NCBI GenBank assembly: GCA_017454325.1
Contig: JAFTDG010000137.1
Span: forward strand, 1 to 50,296
Direction of reading: 5' to 3'
DNA from: Desulfovibrio sp.
GTDB taxonomy: Bacteria > Desulfobacterota > Desulfovibrionia > Desulfovibrionales > Desulfovibrionaceae
DNA: 50,296 bases
Positions 16,319 to 25,249 of the stretch are shown piece after piece; position 1 is the stretch's first letter, and the number at the start of each line of letters is the position of its first letter. A program made the translations under genes and the position numbers. The notes under the pieces were generated by a model, which saw only the letters and a program-made list of their open reading frames with translations, was not told where the DNA came from and did no database searches.

Positions 16319-17308
16319 TTAAAACTGCAGTAATGCCGCACCCCATGTAAGTCCTGCGCCGAAAGCCGTTGTCAGTACACGGTCTCCGGGGTGGATGCGC
16401 CCTTCAAGACGGGCTTCGGTCAGAGCAAGAGGAATGGACGCAGAAGATGTGTTGCCATATTTTGCAACATTGGTGAATACCTTGTCTTCGGTAATGGCAA
16501 GACGAGATCCTACTGCTTCAATAATGCGCATATTGGCCTGATGTGGCACAAGCAGCTGCACTTCGTCCACTGTGAGATGGTTGCGCTCAAGCAATTCTTC
16601 ACACACGCGAACCATGTTGCGTACGGCATGTTTATAGGTTTCACGCCCTTGCATGGTAATGAAAAATTGTTCGTCAACGGTCGTACCCATGGCATAGGCA
16701 CAGCTTGTGCCACCACCCACATGGATAAGATTTCGTAGCGTGCCATCGCTGTGGCAGACGACATCGTCGAGTTTTGCCATGGCACAGTCCGCATTTGCAG
16801 AAAGCACGCAGGCCGTAGCCGCATCACCAAAGAGCACACAGGTGGACCTGTCTGCCCAGTTAACGCGACGTGTCAGAGCTTCTGTGCAAACGAAGAGAAT
16901 CTTTGCCTCTGGTTCCTGTGAAATCAATGCACGGCAGAGTGAAAGACCGTACAAAAAACCGGAACACGCTGCCCCTATGTCAAAGGCCATGACGCCGCTG
17001 GCACCCAGCTGCCCGGCAATGATGCAGGCAACAGATGGGGAAAGAGCATCCGGTGTGCATGTAGCGGCAATAACATGGGTGAGGGCGGTAGTATTCAGAT
17101 GCGCCTCATCCAGTGCCTGGACAGCAGCCCTGAGACCCAGGTCAGAGGCGTTGTCTGTTTCTGCCAGCTTGCGACGTTGTCGTATCCCCGTGCGGCTGAC
17201 GATCCAGTCGTCATTGGTATCCACAATCCTGGCTAGATCGTTATTTGTGAGTACCGCATCCGGTATATAGGCACTCAATGAGTGCATGTGGCACGATTGA
17301 TTGAGCAT
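16319..17308 (-). CDS. fabH: 3-oxoacyl-ACP synthase III (FabH)
   Basis: Starts fatty-acid synthesis by joining acetyl-CoA to malonyl-ACP. The 329-residue thiolase-fold enzyme has the Cys-His-Asn triad: Cys in DIGAACSGFLYG near 118, His in VPHQANMRII near 254, and Asn in FTNVAKYGNTSSAS near 284. The frame may start at the second Met (MHSLSAYIP, 21 bp downstream), which matches the usual FabH N-terminus better, though neither start has a strong ribosome-binding site. It is 15 bp after plsX. Confidence 0.96.
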   Translation of the reverse strand: MLNQSCHMHSLSAYIPDAVLTNNDLARIVDTNDDWIVSRTGIRQRRKLAETDNASDLGLRAAVQALDEAHLNTTALTHVIAATCTPDALSPSVACIIAGQLGASGVMAFDIGAACSGFLYGLSLCRALISQEPEAKILFVCTEALTRRVNWADRSTCVLFGDAATACVLSANADCAMAKLDDVVCHSDGTLRNLIHVGGGTSCAYAMGTTVDEQFFITMQGRETYKHAVRNMVRVCEELLERNHLTVDEVQLLVPHQANMRIIEAVGSRLAITEDKVFTNVAKYGNTSSASIPLALTEARLEGRIHPGDRVLTTAFGAGLTWGAALLQF

Positions 17309-17323
17309 ACATTTACTGCAGTG

Positions 17324-18358
17324 TTAAATGGCACGGGAAAAACGCGTTAATTCCTCATTGGCGAGGATGGTTTCGGCAAGGCGTGCGTTAGTTCCCTTAC
17401 GTACAAACGCCCCGCACATTCTGATGGCATTGGTCATGGCTTTGGCGCTGGAGCGACCATGACACACGATGGAAAGCCCTTGCAGTCCCAGCAGGGGCGC
17501 TCCCCCGTATTCGGCATAGTCAATGGTGGCTGCAAAACGTTTGAAGGCCTTCTTGGCAAGGATGCCTCCCAAGGCGGGCAGCACTCCAGATGTGAATACT
17601 CTTTTAAGCATACGTATGAGCGATCCGGCAAGGCCTTCGCTCATTTTGACTACCACATTGCCCACAAAACCATCACAGACGACAACATCAAGGTCACCAG
17701 TAAAAATGTCGCGACCTTCAGCATTGCCTACAAAGTTGAGATTTTGGGCCATTTTCAGCAGGTCATAGGCTTCTTTAACCTGGCTGTTCCCCTTGCCTTC
17801 CTCTTCTCCTATGCTCAAGATGCTCACTCGCGGAGAGGCATACCCCAGCAGATCACGGGCGAAGGCATCTCCCATGAGCCCGAATTGAAAGAGATGGTAG
17901 GGGCGGCAATCCACATTGGCCCCGCAGTCCAGCACCACTATGGGTTTTTTTTCTGTGGGCAGAAGGGCTGCAAGGGCGGGGCGTTCCACACCGGGCAGTC
18001 GTCCCATGATAAACATGCCGCAAGCCACAGACGCCCCGGAATGTCCGGCACTGACCACAGCATCTGCCGCTCCGTCTTTAACTTGGCGACAGGCTACCTG
18101 GATGGAGGCATTTTTCTTGCGCCGAAGTATATCAGAGGGCCGTTCATTCATATGTACCACATCATCGGCCTGCACAACGTCATAATGCACCCCGTCGAGG
18201 TCGATCTTATCCAGCTCGGCTTTCAGTTTGGGGGTGTCCCCTACAAGCTGGACATGCAGATCGTAGCGACGTGCGGCATCTATGGCACCGGGCACGACCA
18301 CTGAGGGCCCGAAATCGCCCCCCATGGCGTCCACAGCGATGATGGGGCGCTCGTTCAT
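17324..18358 (-). CDS. plsX: Phosphate acyltransferase PlsX
   Basis: Makes acyl-phosphate from acyl-ACP, linking fatty-acid and phospholipid synthesis. The 344-residue protein starts with IIAVDAMGGDFGP (residues 6-18), a family hallmark. It also contains VSAGHSGASVACGMF near 101, LDCGANVDCRPYHL near 147 and VVCDGFVGNVVVKMSEG near 231. It begins one base after the rpmF stop (ATTTAG/ATGAACG junction), so the ribosomal protein and phospholipid genes are coupled, as in many bacteria. Confidence 0.97.
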   Translation of the reverse strand: MNERPIIAVDAMGGDFGPSVVVPGAIDAARRYDLHVQLVGDTPKLKAELDKIDLDGVHYDVVQADDVVHMNERPSDILRRKKNASIQVACRQVKDGAADAVVSAGHSGASVACGMFIMGRLPGVERPALAALLPTEKKPIVVLDCGANVDCRPYHLFQFGLMGDAFARDLLGYASPRVSILSIGEEEGKGNSQVKEAYDLLKMAQNLNFVGNAEGRDIFTGDLDVVVCDGFVGNVVVKMSEGLAGSLIRMLKRVFTSGVLPALGGILAKKAFKRFAATIDYAEYGGAPLLGLQGLSIVCHGRSSAKAMTNAIRMCGAFVRKGTNARLAETILANEELTRFSRAI

Positions 18359-18544
18359 TTAGTTGCTAGAATCCTTTGGGTTGCCTACTTGATGACCATT
18401 ATATCTGTTGCAGGAGGGACAGACACTGTGCGGCAATGTTGGGCTGCCACATTTACAGTAAATAACGGCGGGCACAGCAACGTGGTCGTGGGAACGACGC
18501 ATGCCTTTACGGGAACGGGATTTTTTATTCTGTTGAACTGCCAT
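18359..18544 (-). CDS. rpmF: 50S ribosomal protein L32
   Basis: A 61-residue basic protein starting MAVQQNKKSRSRKGMRRSHD, the canonical L32 N-terminus. It has a zinc ribbon made by CKCGS near residue 30 and CPSCNRYNG near 42. I start it at 18544, where AGGAGAAA lies upstream; the longer frame to 18844 is not coding. Order yceD-rpmF-plsX is conserved widely. Confidence 0.97.
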   Translation of the reverse strand: MAVQQNKKSRSRKGMRRSHDHVAVPAVIYCKCGSPTLPHSVCPSCNRYNGHQVGNPKDSSN

Positions 18545-18653
18545 GAAATTTCTCCTTTTCCGCCTGGCGGCAGGGAATATACAAACTGTTGTGGGGAGAA
18601 CACATCGGACCCGCCCACAAAAAGCATTTTTTAGTAAAAAAAACTGTCGTTGT

Positions 18654-19199
18654 CTAGTTGTTGTGCAGAATAAGACCACGCAAGGGGGCCATACGGGGAT
18701 CCCCTTCGTCATTCTTGCAGGCGCACGGGCCTGTATTGAGGTTTGCTCCGCATCTGGCGCACAGCCCTTTACAATCCTTGCGGCAGAGGGGCGTTGGGGG
18801 CAGGGCCAGTACAAATTCCTGCCAGCAGATGGCGGCAAGATCAAGCAGGGGAGTAGTGCCTTCCATCACTATGCAGCCGTCATCCATGTCGTTGGAAGAC
18901 AGTGTTTCGTCGTCACTCTGTTCGTTGAGAGATTCAAAATTTTCAAAGTGTGTGTCAATGGAGATAACTGTGTCTTCAGCACAGCGGCTGCAGGGCACGA
19001 TAACCTTGCCCTTCAATGTGCCGCGCACAAGCCAGCCATTTTCTACAGGGAGTACCCGAATACAGGCATGCAAAGGCTCTTCAATCTGGCAGTTCATGCG
19101 GAATTCACGTAAGGGAGTCTGCCATACGGATGTAGAATCCACTATGTATTCTCGACCCTCAAGAGGGAGATTGTTGAGCGATATCCTGTGGTTTTGCAT
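18654..19199 (-). CDS. yceD: DUF177/YceD-family protein
   Basis: A 181-residue member of the YceD family, associated with 23S rRNA accumulation and almost always encoded just before rpmF. The N-terminal part is beta-rich. The family's first Cys pair is in VIVPCSRCAEDTV near residue 69, and the C-terminal metal-binding-like block has CRKDCKGLCARCGANLN near 141-157 and CAC near 161. A central acidic loop (EQSDDETLSSNDMDD) is present. GAGGT lies before the ATG. It is probably the first gene of the long operon down to leuS. Exact biochemical role unknown. Confidence 0.88.
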   Translation of the reverse strand: MQNHRISLNNLPLEGREYIVDSTSVWQTPLREFRMNCQIEEPLHACIRVLPVENGWLVRGTLKGKVIVPCSRCAEDTVISIDTHFENFESLNEQSDDETLSSNDMDDGCIVMEGTTPLLDLAAICWQEFVLALPPTPLCRKDCKGLCARCGANLNTGPCACKNDEGDPRMAPLRGLILHNN

Positions 19200-19285
19200 A
19201 CATTACCTCGAAAAAAGCCACTATGGAAACCGTGGAGTGTGTTAATCAGAGCAGGAGCCGTTGGCACAGGTGTACTGAGCCAGAA

Positions 19286-20848
19286 TCAGATGCGTGTATC
19301 GAGCTTGTACTGTGAGCGCCTGCGACGTACGGTGCGCCAGACCCATGACAGAATAAGACACACTATAATACCGGCGAAATCCAAGGCCACGCGTGTGGCC
19401 ATGCCGGGACTTGCCATACCCCAAAGGGCAGCCTTGTTCCACTGGGGGTGATATAGTGCCCAGCCAACGGCCACAGCCAGAGCTAACACTCCTAACGCTC
19501 CGGCAAGCCAGTAGACGGGGATGCGTTCCTCCCAGAAGAAGGAAGTGCGGTAGAATCGCCGTCGAGTAAGGCAAACAGTCACTAATACTATGCCAGTCAT
19601 ACAGGCTGTCAGCCATGAAAGACCGTAGAGCATGGCACCCACCAGGCCCACGCACAATAGTGTCACGGCCAGCTGCCAGGCTCGAGACTGTCGTCGTTCC
19701 AACCCATAGCAAACAAAGAGCAGCGCCGAACCGGAAAGCGCCATCATAAACTGGCCAGCTGCTACCAGTGTCAGAGGAACGTGTTTTGCTATGTCTGGCA
19801 GAATGCCCATCCCTCCCAACGGCCACAGCGAGCGACCCAGGAGTAATGTTCCAGCGGCAAAACCCATGTAGGCCGCAATGGAATGCGACAAAACGGAGAG
19901 CCAGCGCCCTGTATCACGCAGCATGTCGCGCCGTTGGCGCATTTCATACGCGGCCAACAGCAGGGCCGCCAGCAGCAGGGGGAGGATAAAGTAGATAAGA
20001 CGAAACAGCAGCACGGCAGCAAAGACAGTCTGTGCCTCCGTGGTGTGCGTCAAATGAATGATAACAAGCTCAAATACTCCGACTCCACCGGGAATGTGCG
20101 TCAGCACCACGGCCACTTGCGCCATGAGGTAGCTTGGCAGAAAATCCACGAAGGACAGGCCCATATCGCCCGGAAGAAGAACGTACATGCAGGCTGCCGC
20201 GGCCACGAGGTCGAGCCCTGCCACCAGCGCTTGCGCAAAGGCAATGCGTGGCGAGGGAAATACAAACTCTTTGCCAAAGATGTGCACAGGCTTGCGTACA
20301 GTGCAGCATAGAATCAGATAGGAGCAGGCCACGAGCAGCAGTACTGCACCAAGAATGCGCACATCCGTCATAGGCATCTTGGCAAGCAGTTCGTCGGGGA
20401 TGACTGGCGGGGAAATGATGAAAATAAGACCGCACAACCCCAATGCCCCCATCCAGAAGGTTACGGCCAGCATGAGCACAAGCCGGACAATTTCAGGTAT
20501 GGTAAATCCCCAGGCGGAATAGAAGCGGTAACGCACACTGGTGCCACCCAGCAGAGCTCCAAAGTTGTAACTGACGGCCTGACCCACAAAGGAAACAAGG
20601 CCCACTCGTGGTAAGGGCAGATTCTTGCGTATGGCCTTGAGGGCCAGCCAATCATACCCTACCAGAATGATGTAGTTGACTACCATGAGTAACATAGAGC
20701 AAAGAATGCGCATATGTGAAATGCGTTCTGCACTGTCACGTATCTCTGCAATGCTGTAGCTTTTGAGCTTGTGGTAAAGCAGATATACTGCCAAGACAAA
20801 GATGGCGGCAACCAGTAGTGGGCCGAGATATCGCAGATATTTTTTCAT
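19286..20848 (-). CDS. MprF-like lysylphosphatidylglycerol flippase domain membrane protein
   Basis: A 520-residue polytopic protein with about 12-14 hydrophobic helices. It contains MprF flippase-type blocks: FVGQAVSYNFGALLGGTSVRYRFY near residues 87-110 (the core motif) and VVLTHIPGGVGVFELVII near 247-264. The C-terminal GNAT-like lysyl-transferase domain of full-length MprF is absent; instead there are more membrane helices and a basic tail. It therefore probably moves a lipid across the membrane rather than making aminoacyl-lipid. It stands 86 bp upstream of yceD on the same strand, with no conserved link to it. Confidence 0.82.
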   Translation of the reverse strand: MKKYLRYLGPLLVAAIFVLAVYLLYHKLKSYSIAEIRDSAERISHMRILCSMLLMVVNYIILVGYDWLALKAIRKNLPLPRVGLVSFVGQAVSYNFGALLGGTSVRYRFYSAWGFTIPEIVRLVLMLAVTFWMGALGLCGLIFIISPPVIPDELLAKMPMTDVRILGAVLLLVACSYLILCCTVRKPVHIFGKEFVFPSPRIAFAQALVAGLDLVAAAACMYVLLPGDMGLSFVDFLPSYLMAQVAVVLTHIPGGVGVFELVIIHLTHTTEAQTVFAAVLLFRLIYFILPLLLAALLLAAYEMRQRRDMLRDTGRWLSVLSHSIAAYMGFAAGTLLLGRSLWPLGGMGILPDIAKHVPLTLVAAGQFMMALSGSALLFVCYGLERRQSRAWQLAVTLLCVGLVGAMLYGLSWLTACMTGIVLVTVCLTRRRFYRTSFFWEERIPVYWLAGALGVLALAVAVGWALYHPQWNKAALWGMASPGMATRVALDFAGIIVCLILSWVWRTVRRRRSQYKLDTRI

Positions 20849-21019
20849 AGGCGGTCACGACGATGCGTTATTGCTCAGCCCATCTGTTTTATGGGCCTGA
20901 TTTGCACGGTAAGAATAAACGAAGATGTAGCGGTCAGCAAGTGGTTGTCAGGTTGGCACATCGTGGGCATTTAATTGACCGGGATGATACCAACAGCGGC
21001 ACCAAAAGCAAAACTTGTC

Positions 21020-21048
21020 TTGACGTGAAATAACAACTGAGATATATT
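21020..21048 (+). promoter_or_regulatory. Sigma70-type promoter of tRNA-Leu
   Basis: TTGACG (21020-21025) and TATATT (21043-21048) are separated by exactly 17 bp. They lie about 40 bp upstream of the tRNA 5' end, leaving a plausible short leader. Confidence 0.8.
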
Positions 21049-21089
21049 ACTTACTGTTGCACAGTTCCCGAGTAAGGTGTTCTTTTTCT

Positions 21090-21176
21090 GCCGGGATGGT
21101 GGAATTGGTAGACGCAGCGGACTCAAAATCCGCCGGGGGCAACCCCTTGCGAGTTCAAGTCTCGCTCCCGGTACCA
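21090..21176 (+). tRNA. tRNA-Leu (anticodon CAA)
   Basis: An 87-nt class II tRNA with a long variable arm. The acceptor stem is GCCGGGA/TCCCGGT, the anticodon stem GCGGA/TCCGC encloses loop CTCAAAA (anticodon CAA, reading UUG), and the T arm contains GTTCAAGTC. CCA is encoded. Confidence 0.96.
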
Positions 21177-21186
21177 GGCAAAATCA

Positions 21187-21220
21187 AGGAGTTACGAGAA
21201 TATCGTAGCTCCTTTTTTTT
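21187..21220 (+). terminator. Rho-independent terminator of tRNA-Leu
   Basis: An 11-bp stem with one G-U pair (21187-21197 pairing with 21203-21213) is followed by eight T. Confidence 0.92.
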
Positions 21221-21332
21221 AAAGAAGGCAAACTGACTGCAAAACTGTCTAGAATAAGAGTGACTGCTACTGTTGAATGGTGAACAAGCAACAGTGGAAT
21301 ATCAACTGTCACTATAAAGTCAGGTGTAACCA

Positions 21333-22064
21333 ATGGCATACTTGAGCAGTAAAAATTTCATGGGATTTGCCAGTACTGCAAATAACATTATGAACTCTGA
21401 AATCCAATATATGGATTTTTTACGTGATGTATTTGAAACGCTCTTTGACAATATAGACACCAGAGATAGTATTGCCAAAGAATATGCATATTTCACAAAC
21501 AGCAGTGTTGACATCAGGAATCATGACGTTACAGCCAGCGCCAAAGATGCGTTCGTATTCTGTTTTGTTGAGTGGTTACTGGCAAACAGGTCTATTAGCT
21601 TCAACGGACAACTGCAGCCAGCTGCCTTGGTATACAGGGCAGTCTGTGTGCAAAAGCCACCTGTGCATCTGGATATATATGTTGACAGCCTGAAAGGTAC
21701 AAAACTCAGTATGTACAAAGTAATGGCTATCAACGATATGAGCCAGAAGATAACTATTCAGGATGTACTGCACAACGACAAATATGTGCAGAGCGTCAGT
21801 TACAGCAGTTTGCTTCCCTTGTTGTGGAAAGATGAGATCCTTGGTTTGCGGCTTCTTACTCTGGATGGCAAAGTACAGGTGGGTTACGGTATTTTCAGGT
21901 TTATCAAAAGCATACAGGAAAAGGTCGCTGACAGCCTGAAAAAACTTGCAGAACGGCACATTCGGATGGGGGCTGGCAAGGATGCCGTTGACAGTGGCGT
22001 TGTTCAGGACAGAATTATTCACGACTGGGTAACGCAGGTGAAGTTTATGGAACAGCAAAAGTGA
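21333..22064 (+). CDS. Hypothetical protein (243 aa)
   Basis: The frame starts MAYLSSKNFMGFAS with AGGTG eight bases upstream. The protein is soluble, with no signal peptide or membrane segment. The N-terminal third is helical (NIMNSEIQYMDFLRDVFETLFDNID), the middle looks beta-rich (VYRAVCVQKPPVHLDIYVDSLKG), and the C-terminal part has a charged helix (FIKSIQEKVADSLKKLAERH). I recognise no family. It is AT-richer than the flanking housekeeping genes and lies between a tRNA gene and argD, with the lipoprotein gene 46 bp downstream in the same direction. This suggests a small acquired two-gene unit. No function is proposed. Confidence 0.65.
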   Translation: MAYLSSKNFMGFASTANNIMNSEIQYMDFLRDVFETLFDNIDTRDSIAKEYAYFTNSSVDIRNHDVTASAKDAFVFCFVEWLLANRSISFNGQLQPAALVYRAVCVQKPPVHLDIYVDSLKGTKLSMYKVMAINDMSQKITIQDVLHNDKYVQSVSYSSLLPLLWKDEILGLRLLTLDGKVQVGYGIFRFIKSIQEKVADSLKKLAERHIRMGAGKDAVDSGVVQDRIIHDWVTQVKFMEQQK

Positions 22065-22110
22065 TGTGCTCAGCGCTCAATGTGAACACATTTCTGGAAG
22101 TGACATAACT

Positions 22111-22542
22111 ATGCGCAAAAAATTAGAAATTCTCGCTTTCATTTGTCTTCTGTGTCTTTCAGCCTGTGTCCACAAACCGCAGTATGTGGCGAACGACGCA
22201 AGGCTACTAGATATGTGCGAAGCCTTCACCCTGCTGGTGTATGATGCAAAAAACAGAGCAACCCCTCACTATGGACCTGTCCGTCAACAAACATTTATGC
22301 GGTATACTGATACCATGGCCATGGGGGATGCTTTGTTGGATATTATCCGTGAAACCCAGTACACCATGACAGGTGATCCAACCAATGTTATTGACTTGAA
22401 AATCAGTGATACTGTCGACAAAATGGAAAATGCTCTCTTAAACGAGCTCAAGTCATATTCTGAGGTGGAATACAGTGAGTATTTGACTGCACTTTTTGAA
22501 AAACACAGGGCTCTGTATGATTTTCTGGACAAACGGCATTGA
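22111..22542 (+). CDS. Small lipoprotein of unknown function
   Basis: I start it at 22111 (MRKKLEILAFICLLCLSAC), giving 143 residues; the frame is open to 22066 but the extra residues spoil a perfect signal peptide. Basic MRKK, a hydrophobic core and the lipobox LSAC put the lipidated Cys at about residue 19. The mature part is short, helical and soluble, with CEAFTLLVYDAKNRATPHYG near 36. GGAAGTGA lies upstream. It is paired with the 243-residue gene before it and followed by a terminator. I recognise no family; entry-exclusion or surface roles are mere possibilities. Confidence 0.7.
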   Translation: MRKKLEILAFICLLCLSACVHKPQYVANDARLLDMCEAFTLLVYDAKNRATPHYGPVRQQTFMRYTDTMAMGDALLDIIRETQYTMTGDPTNVIDLKISDTVDKMENALLNELKSYSEVEYSEYLTALFEKHRALYDFLDKRH

Positions 22543-22599
22543 CTGGGGGAGGGATTTTCCCTCCTTATATGAGTAAATTCATGTAAAACGAAGCATCAG

Positions 22600-22641
22600 A
22601 AAGCTCGCAAGGTCTTAAATGCCTTGCGGGGCTTTCTTTTT
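22600..22641 (+). terminator. Rho-independent terminator
   Basis: A bipartite stem (AAAGC..GCAAGG with CCTTGC..GCTTT) is followed by CTTTTT. It separates the lipoprotein gene from argD. Confidence 0.8.
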
Positions 22642-22695
22642 CCGACTATGTAGCACTGTTGCCAACAGTACTACATACATCATAAGGAGCCTGAC

Positions 22696-23895
22696 ATGTC
22701 GAAAGCCTTTGACGCTGTAAAAGCCGGGGAGGAGCACCTGCTTTGCCGTTCATACAGCCGTTATCCGCTTGCCATAGCCCGTGGCAAGGGGGCGCGGCTT
22801 TGGGATGTGGACGGTAAGGAATATGTGGATCTGCTCGCGGGCATTGCCGTGACGGCCCTTGGCCACTGTAACGATGAAGTATGTGCTGCGCTGGATGCGC
22901 AGATGCATCGCCTTTGGCATGTGAGCAACCTTTTTTATCAGGAGCCGCAGTTGGAGCTGGCTAGGCTGCTGCTTTCAACAAGCCATCATGGCAAAGTGTT
23001 CTTTTGTAATTCAGGTGCAGAGGCAAATGAAGCGAGTATTAAGCTGGCTCGGCGTTATATGCGTACCATTAAACAGCGAGATTCCTTTGAAATTATTACA
23101 TTGAACGGCTGTTTCCATGGACGCACGCTGGGAACGCTGGCAGCCACTGGACGTGAAAGTCTGAGCGATGGATTTACGCCCCTGCCTGAAGGATTCAAAC
23201 AGGTTCCCCCTCTGGATATGACAGCTCTGGAAACAGCTTTGACCCCGTCAGTGGCTGCTGTGTTGGTAGAAGTGGTACAGGGAGAAGGCGGGATTGTACC
23301 CCTGCCTGGCGACTGGCTTCGCGATGTTGAGGCGTTGTGCCGTAAGCGTGATGTACTTTTTATGTGTGACGAGGTACAGGCGGGGTTCTGCCGCACGGGA
23401 ACATTCTGGGCATTCCAAAATTACGGGCTCACTCCCGATATCATCAGCACCGCAAAATCGCTCGCAAATGGGCTGCCCATGGGAGCCATGCTTGCCACTG
23501 ACGAAGTGGCACGAGGGTTTGTTGCCGGCAGCCATGCTACAACCTTTGGTGGCGGAGCCTTGGTTTCGGCTGTGGCAACCAAGGTCGTGGAGATTATGCT
23601 GCGTGATCATCTGGCTGACCGCGCAGCAGAAGTGGGGGGGCGTTTCAAGGCAAGGCTTGAGGCCATACAGCGCCGCTTACCGGAAAAAATTCGTGAAGTA
23701 CGTGGGATGGGCCTCATGCTCGGGGTTGAACTGGCTGTTCCCGGTCGGCCAGTTTGGATGGAATTACTCCGGCGCGGGTATATCTGCAATCTGAGCCATG
23801 ATGTAACTTTGCGCCTGTTGCCGCCCCTAACCATAGAAGAGTCTGACCTTACCAATTTTGCCACTACGCTTGAAGATATTTTGCAAGCAGCCTGA
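22696..23895 (+). CDS. argD: Acetylornithine aminotransferase
   Basis: A class III PLP aminotransferase of 399 residues for N-acetylornithine (and possibly succinyl-diaminopimelate) in arginine synthesis. Visible features are RGKGARLWDVDGKEYVDLLAGIAV near 29, FFCNSGAEANEASIKLARRY near 97, and the PLP-site Asp in LFMCDEVQAGFCRTG near 221. The PLP-linked Lys is in ISTAKSLANGLPMGAM near 253. AAGGAG lies eight bases before the ATG. It has its own transcription unit between two terminator-like hairpins. Class III aminotransferases are easy to confuse; length and motifs favour ArgD. Confidence 0.93.
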   Translation: MSKAFDAVKAGEEHLLCRSYSRYPLAIARGKGARLWDVDGKEYVDLLAGIAVTALGHCNDEVCAALDAQMHRLWHVSNLFYQEPQLELARLLLSTSHHGKVFFCNSGAEANEASIKLARRYMRTIKQRDSFEIITLNGCFHGRTLGTLAATGRESLSDGFTPLPEGFKQVPPLDMTALETALTPSVAAVLVEVVQGEGGIVPLPGDWLRDVEALCRKRDVLFMCDEVQAGFCRTGTFWAFQNYGLTPDIISTAKSLANGLPMGAMLATDEVARGFVAGSHATTFGGGALVSAVATKVVEIMLRDHLADRAAEVGGRFKARLEAIQRRLPEKIREVRGMGLMLGVELAVPGRPVWMELLRRGYICNLSHDVTLRLLPPLTIEESDLTNFATTLEDILQAA

Positions 23896-23977
23896 TTGCC
23901 CGAATGAGCGTAAAACTTTCATGGGGGCTTTACACCGAAGAAAATGTGGGCTACTCCATGCGTGCATAATATTTCAA

Positions 23978-24005
23978 CGGCAACTCCGCTTTGGCGGGGT
24001 TGCCG
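23978..24005 (+). terminator. Strong hairpin between argD and the zinc-finger gene
   Basis: A 12-bp stem (23978-23989 with 23994-24005, loop TTTG) lies 83 bp after argD. It lacks a T tract, so it may be a Rho-independent terminator of low efficiency or an mRNA-stabilising element. Confidence 0.65.
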
Positions 24006-24027
24006 CTTGTGTTGAAAGGAGCATGAC

Positions 24028-24249
24028 ATGGATGTATTTGATCAGGCCACTGAACTGGAACGGCTTGACCGTGAATCTGCCCTTGTGCGCGCACATGCCA
24101 TGATGGATCATGGCGGGCCTGAGTGGATTAATGGAGTGGCCTGTTGTCGCGAGTGTGGTGAACCAATCCCTCAGAAACGTCTGGATGCTCTACCAGGCGT
24201 GGGTTTATGTCTGGCGTGTCAGGAAGAACACGAAAACAGCCTGTTTTGA
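24028..24249 (+). CDS. DksA/TraR-type C4 zinc-finger protein (YbiI-like)
   Basis: A 73-residue protein with the TraR/DksA zinc finger: CREC near residue 40 and CLAC near 63, in the order C-x2-C...C-x2-C, with GEPIPQKRL between. Full DksA has a long coiled-coil that reaches into RNA polymerase; here only about 35 residues precede the finger, as in YbiI and phage TraR-like proteins. AAAGGAG stands seven bases before the ATG. It faces the rluA-like gene, with only 28 bp between stops. A role in modulating RNA polymerase is inferred from family only. Confidence 0.85.
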   Translation: MDVFDQATELERLDRESALVRAHAMMDHGGPEWINGVACCRECGEPIPQKRLDALPGVGLCLACQEEHENSLF

Positions 24250-24277
24250 TGCCAGTAAACTGAAGGGCTTGTCCTCC

Positions 24278-25249
24278 TCATGCTTTTTTGTGGACGTCAG
24301 TCAGCCATGTTGCGGACAATGACCGTATCTGTGGGGATAAAAAATTCCAGGGTGGCAGCACAGAGCATGAGGCACCTGGAAAGAAGATGGCGCCGTGGTG
24401 CAGGTAGAATCTTGTGGAGCCAGAAGGATCGCAGGCAGCGCCATAGTACGCATCTCCGGCAAGAGGATGCCCCAGATGTGCCGCGTGGGCCCGTATTTGA
24501 TGCCGTGCACCACGGTGTATGCTGCAGGCTGCCAGTGTTACCCCATTGGGAGAAAATCCATAGGGGAATTCTTCTGCTGTCCAGAAGCGCAAGGGCCAAA
24601 AATACGTCCAGCGGGCAGGTACGGCTGTTGAGGAAAGAACAACACTACGCTTGCGCCTAGCAGTATCCAGGGCATTCCGGACAAGTGCTGGCTCTGTCAG
24701 ACGACCTTCAAGTATGGCAAGGTAGCGTTTTTCACAGCATCCGTCAGCTTCGGCAGCGCGAAATGCCTTGACTGCCGGCATGTCTGCAGCGGCACATATG
24801 ATACCGGATGTGCCGTAGTCCAACCTTTGCAGCAGCACGGGCAAGGATCGTGCGGTGGGAAAGAGTTGCGGGAGTCTGTCTTCCAAACTTGTGCCATTCC
24901 CGCCTGCCAGGGATGTGCTGTGCAGTGCTGCGGGTTTGTACAAGAAATAGTAGCCCTTGTGGTGTGCAAGCAAGCGGGCGGGATCACCTTGGATGCAGAG
25001 AGTATTTCTCTTGTCTTGTGCGGGAAGCAGTTCCAGTCTGTCGCCCATACGTAAACGTTGCGCAGCCGTGCCGTGCCGTCCATTGACAAGTACGGTGCCA
25101 CTTTCGATACAGCGTTTACGGCCACGCAAGCCCATGCCCGGCAACAGCTGGGCCAAGGCGCGGTCCAGACGCTGTCCATCTTGCTCTGGGCCGCACTGTA
25201 TGCTGGCGCGCATGTGTTCTTTTTCTGTTGCAGCTTGATGCGGGATCAC
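24278..25249 (-). CDS. RluA-family pseudouridine synthase
   Basis: This 323-residue enzyme converts uridine in rRNA or tRNA to pseudouridine. An N-terminal S4 RNA-binding domain (GQRLDRALAQLLPGMGLRGRKRCIESGTVLVNG, residues about 25-57) precedes the catalytic domain. The active-site Asp is in LQRLDYGTSGIICA near 143. HRGARHQIRAHAAHLGHPLAGDAYYG near 245-270 matches motif III. The start is taken as the GTG at 25249, whose GTGA overlaps the stop of the CofD-like gene; an ATG 36 bases on is an alternative. It is the last gene of the rpmH-mnmE operon. Which position it modifies cannot be told. Confidence 0.9.
   Translation of the reverse strand: MIPHQAATEKEHMRASIQCGPEQDGQRLDRALAQLLPGMGLRGRKRCIESGTVLVNGRHGTAAQRLRMGDRLELLPAQDKRNTLCIQGDPARLLAHHKGYYFLYKPAALHSTSLAGGNGTSLEDRLPQLFPTARSLPVLLQRLDYGTSGIICAAADMPAVKAFRAAEADGCCEKRYLAILEGRLTEPALVRNALDTARRKRSVVLSSTAVPARWTYFWPLRFWTAEEFPYGFSPNGVTLAACSIHRGARHQIRAHAAHLGHPLAGDAYYGAACDPSGSTRFYLHHGAIFFPGASCSVLPPWNFLSPQIRSLSATWLTDVHKKA

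Noticed and set aside
17459..18304. 281-codon plus-strand open frame
   Set aside because: Antisense of plsX.
19242..19826. 194-codon minus-strand frame inside the flippase gene
   Set aside because: Overlaps the membrane protein in another frame; composition is not protein-like.
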